Shown piece by piece: positions 1 to 7,062 of a stretch of DNA of 30,644 nt. The stretch is from CAZHUM01 sp046484045 (GTDB lineage Archaea > Thermoplasmatota > Thermoplasmata > Halarchaeoplasmatales > Halarchaeoplasmataceae). The DNA lies in assembly GCA_046484045.1 (NCBI GenBank), contig JAWOBZ010000078.1, forward strand, positions 1-30,644, written 5' to 3'. The translations under genes were made by a program, and so were the position numbers. The notes below the pieces were generated by a model. That model was not told where the DNA came from, did not search any database, and was given only the letters and a program-made list of their open reading frames with translations. The first letter of the stretch is position 1. Every line of letters begins with the position of its first letter.

Positions 1-14
1 TTAATAGCAAAACA

Positions 15-22
15 TTTTAATA
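15..22 (+). promoter_or_regulatory. possible TATA box for the dpp operon
   Basis: An A/T-only stretch (ttttaata) lies about 33 nt upstream of the dppB ATG. No Shine-Dalgarno-like sequence is visible before that ATG, so a short-leader transcript starting near position 45 is plausible. The window begins just upstream, so promoter context is incomplete. Confidence 0.35.
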
Positions 23-51
23 CGATATTAAGTTTTGTTTGACCTGATAAG

Positions 52-1116
52 ATGGCTGCATCCTGGAAGTATTTCGCACTAAGGACGGTTAACGCCTTCA
101 TTGTTCTTGCTGTGGTGATCTTTATTATCGCTGCGGTTTCGAGTACCTTGGCAGACCAACAATTACGTTCTGATATAAGGACCGAGGTAAGGGGGCATAT
201 GCAGGAAGTCTCTAGAGAGAATCCGGGTTTAAGTGAAGAAGACCTAAACGAGGAGAGGGCGAGGAAGACGACCGAGCTAGAAGAAAGGTATGGTTTGGAT
301 AAACCGTTATGGGAGAGAATAGTGACACGTACTTACAACACACTGAAGCTGGATTTTGGTAAAGCCCAATCCATGCGGGATCCCCGAACTGGAAGCCAAG
401 AAGTTTGGGATGTTATCATGTCAAGATTACCCAGGACCATACTACTATTTACTACAGCGGCAGCACTCTATACTATTTTAGGACTGATCGTGGGGCTTAA
501 AGCCGCTCAAGTGGCAGGAAGCTACCTTGATAAGGGTCTGTCCTTGTTCGGTATCACGATGTCGAGCATGCCTATGTGGTGGCTCGGGATGATAGCTATC
601 TTAATATTTGCCTATGAATTGGAGTGGTTCCCAGCTGCTGCTTTCCCGTTTCCAGAAGAAACCGGTTGGCAGTATTATAAGGGTGTACTATGGAGGATGG
701 TATTGCCTCTTTCGGTAATAGTTACCAATCTTTTTGGAGGTAGAGCTTGGGCTACTCGTAACCTTGTTACCGAAGTTCTTCAAGATGATTATATAATGGC
801 GGCTAGAGCGAAGGGAGTTCCAGAACGCAAGGTCATTTACGGCCATACACTGAAAACAGCAGCCCCCCCAATAGTGACATCAGCAATACTTACGTTCCTA
901 CTTTCTATAGGTGGAGCTATGATAACTGAAATCATATTCAACTGGCCGGGAATGGGGAGGCTACTCTGGGTAGCTCTACAGCAAAACGACGTGCCCGTTG
1001 TAATAGGGATAGTATTCATATCCACATTTATGTACGTATTAGGATATTTAATAGCGGATTTGATCTACGGCTTCTTGGATCCACGAGTTGAAGTCGGAGC
1101 AGAAAAAGCGGTGTAA
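52..1116 (+). CDS. dppB: peptide ABC transporter permease DppB/OppB-like
   Basis: This is the first membrane subunit of a dipeptide/oligopeptide importer (354 residues). A membrane segment at about 10-32 is followed by an extracytoplasmic stretch with a charged helical part (about 35-80), then the family's GLDKPLWER region and about five further membrane segments. The cytoplasmic EAA loop that docks onto the ATPases is clear at about 245-262 (DYIMAARAKG). It heads a four-gene operon with 19 nt to dppC. Assignment to the DppB family is firm; the substrate (peptides or another small solute such as nickel or oligosaccharide) is inferred from family only. Confidence 0.93.
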   Translation: MAASWKYFALRTVNAFIVLAVVIFIIAAVSSTLADQQLRSDIRTEVRGHMQEVSRENPGLSEEDLNEERARKTTELEERYGLDKPLWERIVTRTYNTLKLDFGKAQSMRDPRTGSQEVWDVIMSRLPRTILLFTTAAALYTILGLIVGLKAAQVAGSYLDKGLSLFGITMSSMPMWWLGMIAILIFAYELEWFPAAAFPFPEETGWQYYKGVLWRMVLPLSVIVTNLFGGRAWATRNLVTEVLQDDYIMAARAKGVPERKVIYGHTLKTAAPPIVTSAILTFLLSIGGAMITEIIFNWPGMGRLLWVALQQNDVPVVIGIVFISTFMYVLGYLIADLIYGFLDPRVEVGAEKAV

Positions 1117-1135
1117 TAAGGTAGGTGTATAAATC

Positions 1136-2557
1136 ATGGCTATACATTTTAAAGATCTAAAAGAAAGAGCAAAAACCATCATCTCCGAATTTAGAAAGCA
1201 GAAAATGGGCATTGTCGGAGCGAGTATCATCCTCTTCATGTTATTTTTGGGTATATTTGCACCATGGCTGGCTCCAAATACGGTTGACCGATGGGGTAAC
1301 GTAAGAGATTGGAGGGACAATCCCGCTAGAGCCCCCCCTACCTGGCTAGATTATGTCACAAGTGATGATTACGCGCCCCATGAGGTCGTTTATGATGCTG
1401 AAGAAGAGGAGGGCTATTTCCACGAAGTTACCTATACCTACCAAAATGATTACGATATGACCATCAGAGATATAATCATATATCTAGAAGGTAGTTACAC
1501 CGGAAGTGATCCCGAACTCATAATCGAGATAGAAAGGCCCGATGGAGAGGTCGTGGGTCTTATCGACAGAGGGATGGACGCGTCCAATGGTTCTTTCTCT
1601 AGTAGGATTTCAATATTCAAAGATTCAAGCGGACAAATATTCAATTATTTTGAAAATATCGCGGTGGATGAGGGGCTTCCCCTAGACGATGTCCCCCAAG
1701 AAGTTAACGTGGATGAGGGTAGAGTACTATTCGCCCAAAAGTCTAAAGATATGTTAACTAACCCAAAATCACTCAAAGGTGAGTACGTACTACGTATCAT
1801 GATGTACCAAAGTACAGGGGATATAGAACTGACACACGGTGAAGATAGTACTAGGGTTATTTACGGAGGAGCGGTTTATGGATTAATGGGAACTGACACC
1901 TTGAGGAGAGATATCATGTTAGGTTGGATATGGGGTGCACGTTATGCACTCATAATCGGTATGATAGTCGCTGTCGCCACCGTATCTATCGGGACATTGT
2001 TCGGTATGACTAGTGCATATTTCGGCGGTTGGACGGATGAAATCATGCAGAGGATTAACGAGATAGTGATCGGGATACCTACTCTACCCATCATGATCAT
2101 AATCATGTTCCTTCTAAGCAAATCATTATGGATAATGATATTTTTAATGTCGATACTGTATTGGAGGGGTATCGCTAAGACGATAAGAGCACGAGGTCTG
2201 CAGATAAGACAGGAAACTTATATTGAAGCATCTGAGGCCTTGGGCTCCGGCGGCGGAAGGATAATCATAAACCACATGATCCCCCAGATCCTTCCCTACT
2301 CTGTGGCTGAAGCTGCTTTGACTGTCCCTATTGTGATAATAACTGAAGCGAGCTTGAGTCTATTAGGGCTTGGTGACCCAAGCATTGTTACGTGGGGATT
2401 ACTTCTCAGCCAAGCTCAGCAGGCTGATGCTACCATCCAAGGGCTATGGTGGTGGGTATTGTTACCAGGTATAGGGATCACGCTATTTGGTTTTGCATTC
2501 ATCGCTTCGGGAATGGCGATAGAGAGAGTGGTGAACCCGAAGATGCAGCAGAGGTAA
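1136..2557 (+). CDS. dppC: peptide ABC transporter permease DppC/OppC-like with large extracytoplasmic insertion
   Basis: This is the second membrane subunit of the importer (473 residues, whereas typical DppC/OppC proteins have about 280-320). Membrane segment 1 is at about 24-46. The conserved (L/M)GTD..RRD motif that normally follows about 40 residues later appears only at about 251-259. The core membrane segments and EAA loop (about 362-385, YIEASEALGSG) are normal. Residues about 75-245 therefore form an inserted domain in the first outside loop. It is rich in alternating hydrophobics, with a DPELIIEIERPDGEVVGL strand pattern at 125-142 and KGEYVLRI at 214-221, which resembles jelly-roll or P-domain-like folds. 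A purine-rich ribosome binding site (aaggtaggtg) precedes the ATG. The permease assignment is firm; the insertion fold is inference. Confidence 0.92.
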   Translation: MAIHFKDLKERAKTIISEFRKQKMGIVGASIILFMLFLGIFAPWLAPNTVDRWGNVRDWRDNPARAPPTWLDYVTSDDYAPHEVVYDAEEEEGYFHEVTYTYQNDYDMTIRDIIIYLEGSYTGSDPELIIEIERPDGEVVGLIDRGMDASNGSFSSRISIFKDSSGQIFNYFENIAVDEGLPLDDVPQEVNVDEGRVLFAQKSKDMLTNPKSLKGEYVLRIMMYQSTGDIELTHGEDSTRVIYGGAVYGLMGTDTLRRDIMLGWIWGARYALIIGMIVAVATVSIGTLFGMTSAYFGGWTDEIMQRINEIVIGIPTLPIMIIIMFLLSKSLWIMIFLMSILYWRGIAKTIRARGLQIRQETYIEASEALGSGGGRIIINHMIPQILPYSVAEAALTVPIVIITEASLSLLGLGDPSIVTWGLLLSQAQQADATIQGLWWWVLLPGIGITLFGFAFIASGMAIERVVNPKMQQR

Positions 2558-2559
2558 TT

Positions 2560-2564
2560 GAGGT
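2560..2564 (+). promoter_or_regulatory. ribosome binding site of dppD
   Basis: The sequence gaggt sits 6 nt before the dppD ATG at 2571 and supports that start. Confidence 0.55.
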
Positions 2565-2570
2565 AAAATC

Positions 2571-3551
2571 ATGACAGACAAAGATACCGTGTTGAAAGTA
2601 GAAGACCTATCGACGCACTACTTCACTAGTAAAGGTGTAGTTCAAGCATTGGATGATGCTACATTTGAGTTGAAAAAAGGTGAATCTATTGGGATAGCCG
2701 GAGAAAGCGGTTGTGGAAAAAGTACCTTGGCTTTCTCGATCCTTAAACAGGTCCAGCCGCCGGGTAGAATAGTTAAAGGTAGTATCAATCTCGATGGCAT
2801 AGAGGTTACTAAATTATCCGAAAGTCAAGCGAGAAAAAAGATCCGATGGAACAAAGTATCTATGGTATTCCAAGGTGCTATGGATATAATGACCCCAGTA
2901 TATACGGCAGGGCAGCAGATGGTAGAACCCTTGAAGTATCACAGGGGCATAAAGGGAGACAAAGCAAAAGAGATATGTCTGAAGTATTTAGACCTCGTAA
3001 ATATTGAACATGGGTTATTCGATAGGTATCCTCACGAATTAAGCGGTGGTCAGAAACAGAGAATTATCATAGCTACCGCATTGTTGCTCGAACCGAACGT
3101 GGTTATACTTGACGAACCAACTACGGCTTTGGATGTGGTAGTAGAAGCAAAGATAATGAACGACCTTAAACGGCTAAAGCGTGAGTTAGACAACTCCATG
3201 ATATTCATAACCCACGACTTGAGCATACTCGCAGAGGTCTCTGATTTACTAATGATCATGTACGCCGGATGGATAGTTGAATTTGGAAGCGCCAAGGAGA
3301 TATACAGAAATCCAAAACATCCTTACACACAAAAACTTTTGGCCGCTATACCAAGTTTACACGAAGATATCGATCGTTTGGAATACATACCCGGAGTACC
3401 CCCTGACTTAACATCCCCTCCATCAGGCTGTAGATTTTATCCTAGATGTCCAAATGCTATGGAAAAATGCACTAAAAAAGAACCAGGAATGTACGATGTT
3501 GACGGTGTAAAAGTGAAATGTCTGTTGTTTGATGATTATGAGGAGGTTTAA
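2571..3551 (+). CDS. dppD: peptide ABC transporter ATP-binding protein DppD/OppD-like
   Basis: This is one of two cytoplasmic ATPases powering the importer (326 residues, normal length). Walker A is GESGCGKS (44-51), the Q-loop is at 101, the signature is LSGGQ (157-161), Walker B plus catalytic Glu is VVILDEP (about 177-183), and the switch His is in ITHD (about 213-216). The C-terminal oligopeptide-transporter domain has HPYTQKLLAAIP and a cysteine cluster (CRFYPRCPNAMEKC, with a later Cys), typical of DppD/OppD and in some homologues a metal or Fe-S site. It starts 13 nt after dppC. Confidence 0.95.
   Translation: MTDKDTVLKVEDLSTHYFTSKGVVQALDDATFELKKGESIGIAGESGCGKSTLAFSILKQVQPPGRIVKGSINLDGIEVTKLSESQARKKIRWNKVSMVFQGAMDIMTPVYTAGQQMVEPLKYHRGIKGDKAKEICLKYLDLVNIEHGLFDRYPHELSGGQKQRIIIATALLLEPNVVILDEPTTALDVVVEAKIMNDLKRLKRELDNSMIFITHDLSILAEVSDLLMIMYAGWIVEFGSAKEIYRNPKHPYTQKLLAAIPSLHEDIDRLEYIPGVPPDLTSPPSGCRFYPRCPNAMEKCTKKEPGMYDVDGVKVKCLLFDDYEEV
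3541..3546 (+). promoter_or_regulatory. strong ribosome binding site of dppF
   Basis: A perfect AGGAGG lies inside the last codons of dppD and 7 nt before the dppF ATG at 3554, which suggests coupled translation of the two ATPases. Confidence 0.7.
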
Positions 3552-3553
3552 AC

Positions 3554-4690
3554 ATGGTTAAACCCATAATGAAAGCTAAAAATCTTACCAAATATTTCGA
3601 AATAAGTCAATCTTTCATGGACAAGCTTCAGTTTAAACCAAAACAATACGTAAAGGCAGTGGATGGCATAGATTTTGAGATATATCCAAAAAAGACCATG
3701 GCCTTGGTCGGCGAATCCGGGTGTGGGAAGACAACCGTAGGAAAACTCGCTATGAGACTTTTGGACCTCACCGATGGTCAGCTCATCATGAAAGGTAAGG
3801 ATGTTTCACAACTACAGAGTTCAGCTGAATTAAAAGCCTACCGCAGGACAACCCAGATGATCTATCAGGATCCATTTTCTTCTTTAGATCCAAGGTATAA
3901 GACGATGAACATACTTGAAGAACCCATGCTGATCCACGGGATCGGCGGGAATATAGATGAAAGAAAGGAGATAATAAAGGAGGCTTTAGAGGAAGTCAGG
4001 CTGACCCCTCCTGAAGAGTTCATTGATAGATTTCCACACATGCTGTCAGGAGGGCAGAGACAGAGGGTCGCTATAGCAAGAGCACTCATACTCAAGCCCG
4101 ATTTCATCGTGGCTGATGAACCGGTTTCCATGCTGGATGTTTCAGTTAGAGCTGAGTTGTTAAATCTGATGAAAGACTTGATAGAGGAAGAGGACCTAAC
4201 TTACCTTTATATCACTCACGATATATCAACGACTAGATTCTTTTGCGACGATATAGGTGTGATGTATCTAGGAGACCTTGTTGAAAAGGGTCCCGTTGGT
4301 GAAGTGTTGGACAACCCACTGCACCCATACACACAGGCATTATTGACCGCGGTACCCGAACCCGACCCTGATAGAGTAGATAAGGTTAAGAAGGTCCCGA
4401 TCAAAGGAGAGATACCTTCCGCGACAAACATCCCGTCGGGATGTAGGTTCCATCCCCGGTGTCCGTATGCCAAGAAGATATGTGCAAAGAAATCACCGCC
4501 GGATAAAGAACCCGCTGAGAAGGGACACTTTGCAAAATGCCATTTCGCGGGCGAGATAGAATTCAAGCTGCGGGTGGCTAAGTTATCGGATAAAGGTGAT
4601 GTGGAGAAGGTGGAAGAAATGAAGCCTGACGAAATCGCTGAGCACGTAGTTTCCGGTCAGAGTAAAAAACTGAAGCTAAAAGATGGTTAA
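3554..4690 (+). CDS. dppF: peptide ABC transporter ATP-binding protein DppF/OppF-like
   Basis: This is the second ATPase of the importer (378 residues). Walker A is GESGCGKT (53-60), the Q-loop is in IYQDPFSSLDPR (103-114), the signature is LSGGQRQR (164-171), and Walker B is FIVADEP (184-190) followed by a D-loop and an ITHD switch His. The oligopeptide-transporter C-terminal domain with its cysteine cluster (CRFHPRCPYAKKIC) is present. A charged C-terminal extension of about 45 residues follows, beyond most bacterial DppF proteins. Only 2 nt separate it from dppD. No binding-protein gene is in this operon; a candidate receptor is at 16090-18813. Confidence 0.95.
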   Translation: MVKPIMKAKNLTKYFEISQSFMDKLQFKPKQYVKAVDGIDFEIYPKKTMALVGESGCGKTTVGKLAMRLLDLTDGQLIMKGKDVSQLQSSAELKAYRRTTQMIYQDPFSSLDPRYKTMNILEEPMLIHGIGGNIDERKEIIKEALEEVRLTPPEEFIDRFPHMLSGGQRQRVAIARALILKPDFIVADEPVSMLDVSVRAELLNLMKDLIEEEDLTYLYITHDISTTRFFCDDIGVMYLGDLVEKGPVGEVLDNPLHPYTQALLTAVPEPDPDRVDKVKKVPIKGEIPSATNIPSGCRFHPRCPYAKKICAKKSPPDKEPAEKGHFAKCHFAGEIEFKLRVAKLSDKGDVEKVEEMKPDEIAEHVVSGQSKKLKLKDG

Positions 4691-4765
4691 TGCTGCCATT
4701 TAATACCTGCCCTAAATCAATATTTCAATTTTGATGCGTTGGACTTAGCTTACCATACAACAAAA

Positions 4766-4774
4766 GATATAATT
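4766..4774 (+). promoter_or_regulatory. TATA-like box upstream of 4801 gene
   Basis: The sequence gatataatt, preceded by a purine run, is centred 31 nt upstream of the ATG at 4801, the spacing expected for a leaderless or very short-leader archaeal transcript. Confidence 0.45.
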
Positions 4775-4800
4775 AGGGTACTTTGTCATGAATAAGTGCA

Positions 4801-5349
4801 ATGAATACAGGGTTCAAAGAAAAAGTTAAGAATTTCCTTACCCGCAATAAATTATTGAATATAGGTATAGTCTTGATACTCTTAGCCGTACTGCTATCTT
4901 TTATTTCGATCACAAATGATATCATCCACAGTACAGAAGAAGGAGTAATAAAGGATGGAGGTTATTATTTTCTTGATTATAGGGACGAGGCGGTAAATTC
5001 AACTATGAATATCGAGTACGTTGTCAACCAAAATAATACTCATAATAATACTATTGAAAACAAAACAGCAGCCGTAAATATCACCGATGAACATTTTAAT
5101 ACCTTACACACATTAAACATGTCAGCTGATGAGAAAAAAAGTATAGATATTGACAACAATGCCAGATACATTACCGCAAATTTTTCTGAAGGTGAAATCC
5201 ATTATGAACATAAGATTGTATTCCCTTATCAACCTTATCGACTTTTATCTATTCCCGCTTTATTGATGACGATGATGGGGATCGTTCTGTTCTACAAAGG
5301 AAAGCAGAGATTGTTGCATGAAAAATTTGGAGAGCGTGGGATGGACTAA
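4801..5349 (+). CDS. hypothetical protein with two membrane segments and an extracytoplasmic domain
   Basis: I do not recognise a family (182 residues). A basic N-terminus leads into a membrane segment at about 19-38. Next come about 105 residues that are probably outside the cell and carry many N-x-S/T sequons (for example NST, NNT, NKT, NIT, NMS). A second membrane segment at about 148-165 is followed by a basic tail. This hairpin layout places the sequon-rich domain outside, where archaeal N-glycosylation would occur. It lies 110 nt after the dpp operon with its own TATA-like box and converges on the 5395-6204 gene. Confidence 0.7.
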   Translation: MNTGFKEKVKNFLTRNKLLNIGIVLILLAVLLSFISITNDIIHSTEEGVIKDGGYYFLDYRDEAVNSTMNIEYVVNQNNTHNNTIENKTAAVNITDEHFNTLHTLNMSADEKKSIDIDNNARYITANFSEGEIHYEHKIVFPYQPYRLLSIPALLMTMMGIVLFYKGKQRLLHEKFGERGMD

Positions 5350-5394
5350 TAATTGTAAAAAGATAATCTTATGTAAGGGAAAGTCCACGTGAAT

Positions 5395-6204
5395 CTAAAT
5401 TCTCTTTTTCTTCTTACTATAGAAAAATATCAACGATGCACTACTAACGGTTAAAATCGTCACACCAGTGCCTATGCTGGGCGATTTATTTTCATCCTTG
5501 ATTTGGAAATCCATCAACCTCTCGGTGTTCACCAACTCACCATATAGGTACTCCTCTTTCTTAACTATGTTTTTAACGTCAGGAGAATAATAAAAGTGTA
5601 CATAATCCTCTCCATACACACCCTCTTCTTCGCTCATGTTAACAAGGTATGTCATAAATTTACCTGCCGGAACCTTCACCGATTTCTTCTCTTCTACCCT
5701 GAAGTCGAATTGAAACCGTGCGACTTCTTCCCATTCACCTCCACCTCCTTTCGGTTTTTCCCATCTTACTGCCGTGCTAGACCATGTTTTTCCTTCTTTC
5801 AAGGGAAAGTTAAAGCGATCTGGAGAGGGGTCATATGCAAAGGTACCTATCGTAGTCATCTCAGCGGTTAATGAAAGATTATCCATGTCATAATAATGTG
5901 TTTCTTCCCCATCTTCTCCATTTGATTTCCAGGAATATGATACCTCGTAGCATTTGACTATTTCCTCATTGATGTCGATTTTTTGATTTTCTGAAACTAC
6001 TTCCATGGTATATCTTGTGTTTTGATCACCTTCACCTCGTTCATAGGACCAATTATCACCTTCAAACCAAGAAGGGATATCGGCTTCTGAGGATCCCACA
6101 GGTTCGATTGCAAATGAGGAGCAAATGAACAAAATCAAAGATAATGAAACTATCACCATAGTTTTAGTTCGTTTAACACCACTACGAGCTCCAGGACATG
6201 TCAT
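5395..6204 (-). CDS. secreted, C-terminally anchored hypothetical protein
   Basis: This is an unrecognised extracytoplasmic protein. I place the start at the ATG at 6204 (269 residues) because a TATA box lies 32 nt upstream; an in-frame ATG at 6252 would start before that box and is unlikely. A basic n-region precedes a hydrophobic signal at about 16-33. The body is beta-rich with a FPLKEGKTW stretch, a VPAGKFMTYLV strand and a YYSPDVKNIVKKE strand; this pattern recurs in several secreted beta-barrel or DUF3108-like proteins, but I cannot assign it firmly. A hydrophobic segment plus KKKKR ends the protein, suggesting a membrane anchor with the body outside. Confidence 0.7.
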   Translation of the reverse strand: MTCPGARSGVKRTKTMVIVSLSLILFICSSFAIEPVGSSEADIPSWFEGDNWSYERGEGDQNTRYTMEVVSENQKIDINEEIVKCYEVSYSWKSNGEDGEETHYYDMDNLSLTAEMTTIGTFAYDPSPDRFNFPLKEGKTWSSTAVRWEKPKGGGGEWEEVARFQFDFRVEEKKSVKVPAGKFMTYLVNMSEEEGVYGEDYVHFYYSPDVKNIVKKEEYLYGELVNTERLMDFQIKDENKSPSIGTGVTILTVSSASLIFFYSKKKKRI

Positions 6205-6230
6205 ATTATCGATTAAATTACTTAACACCA

Positions 6231-6240
6231 CATATATAAT
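6231..6240 (-). promoter_or_regulatory. TATA box of the 5395-6204 gene
   Basis: Reading the minus strand, attatatatg is centred 32 nt upstream of the ATG at 6204. It supports a leaderless transcript and rules against the longer open frame starting at 6252. Confidence 0.55.
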
Positions 6241-6279
6241 TTTTCCAATCAACTACACGGATGTGCATTATAAGGAAAT

Positions 6280-6288
6280 ACATAAATA
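6280..6288 (+). promoter_or_regulatory. TATA box of the 6315 gene
   Basis: The sequence acataaata is centred about 31 nt before the ATG at 6315. With the minus-strand box at 6231-6240 it makes a compact divergent promoter pair. Confidence 0.5.
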
Positions 6289-6314
6289 CCGCACCCAAAG
6301 ATATGTAATATGAT

Positions 6315-6734
6315 ATGGATATATACTTTAGCCATCCAACGTTCACTTATCAGACCAGAACCGAAAGGGATTGTGTAGAGATAATAAAGAAAGCTTTTGA
6401 TGTTGACGAGATAATCAATCCTGCTGACTTCGGACTCAGAAAGGATACACGTGACCTGATTAAAAAGGCTGATATGGTGGTCGGTATGGCAGTTTCACAG
6501 CGCTTTACCTTTTTGGTATGGAACGAGATGGAGATTGGTAAGATGTCTGGAGCTGAAACAAGTACGTTTGTGGTAGAGAGTAAAAACGACCTAGGGCCTC
6601 TCGTCAAGGGTATACCGGACGGCATAAAGAAACTCGACTACGATGAATCTAGAATATTCAGAGAAAAGATACTAGATGAAGAAAAAGAGACCATATTCAG
6701 TATAATCTTCGGTAATTGGGGGAGACGTTTCTAG
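6315..6734 (+). CDS. nucleoside deoxyribosyltransferase-fold-like protein
   Basis: This is a small soluble protein (139 residues). It begins with a strand and IYFSHPTF, and continues with an ADFGLRKDTRDLIKKADMVVGM segment and a FLVWNEMEIGKMSG segment. That order (early strand, D..LI..AD.VV, then a Glu near an E-x-G helix) resembles the nucleoside 2-deoxyribosyltransferase / DUF4406 fold, where the Glu in the E.G helix is catalytic. The resemblance is by eye and the usual signatures are not all present. The activity could be nucleotide N-glycosidase-like or unrelated. No SD is visible and the transcript is probably leaderless. Confidence 0.6.
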   Translation: MDIYFSHPTFTYQTRTERDCVEIIKKAFDVDEIINPADFGLRKDTRDLIKKADMVVGMAVSQRFTFLVWNEMEIGKMSGAETSTFVVESKNDLGPLVKGIPDGIKKLDYDESRIFREKILDEEKETIFSIIFGNWGRRF

Positions 6735-6832
6735 ACATCATATATGTAATATTCACCGAATTTTTTAGAAACCCGATGGGTGAAAATATATCACGTGATC
6801 GATAGTTATGCTCCGTGCTCTCGCTTTTCAAA

Positions 6833-6868
6833 AACAATTTAAAAATAAGAAAAAAAAGAAAAAGGTTT
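6833..6868 (-). terminator. T-rich terminator of the 928-residue surface protein
   Basis: Just past the stop codon at 6882, the minus strand has several consecutive T runs (the plus strand reads as A runs at 6831-6866), the usual archaeal termination signal. Confidence 0.55.
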
Positions 6869-6881
6869 AGGGTTGTTGGTT

Positions 6882-7062
6882 TTAGAGTTCTTCCTCTTCT
6901 TCAAAGAGGTCTTCCTCTTCTTCTTCGAAAAGGTCTTCTTCCTCTTCTTCAAAGAGTGGTTCTTCCTCTTCTCCGAACTCTTCCTCTTCTCCGAACTCTT
7001 CCTCTTCTTCAAAGAGTGGTTCTTCCTCGAACTCTTCTTCCTCGAACTCTTCTTCTCCGAAC
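6882..7062. repeat. purine/pyrimidine-asymmetric repeat tract encoding the acidic tail
   Basis: The plus strand is almost all C/T, built from ttcctcttct and ctccgaactc units. A segment of about 28 bases (starting cctcttcttc and continuing through aaagagtggt) recurs with an exact 60-base offset, at about 6941-6968 and 7001-7028. This indicates recent duplication inside the coding region for the Glu/Phe tail. Confidence 0.75.

Noticed and set aside
6205..6252. N-terminal extension of the 5395-6204 gene to ATG 6252
   Set aside because: The TATA box at 6231-6240 would lie inside the extra coding sequence, and the signal peptide is well formed from 6204.
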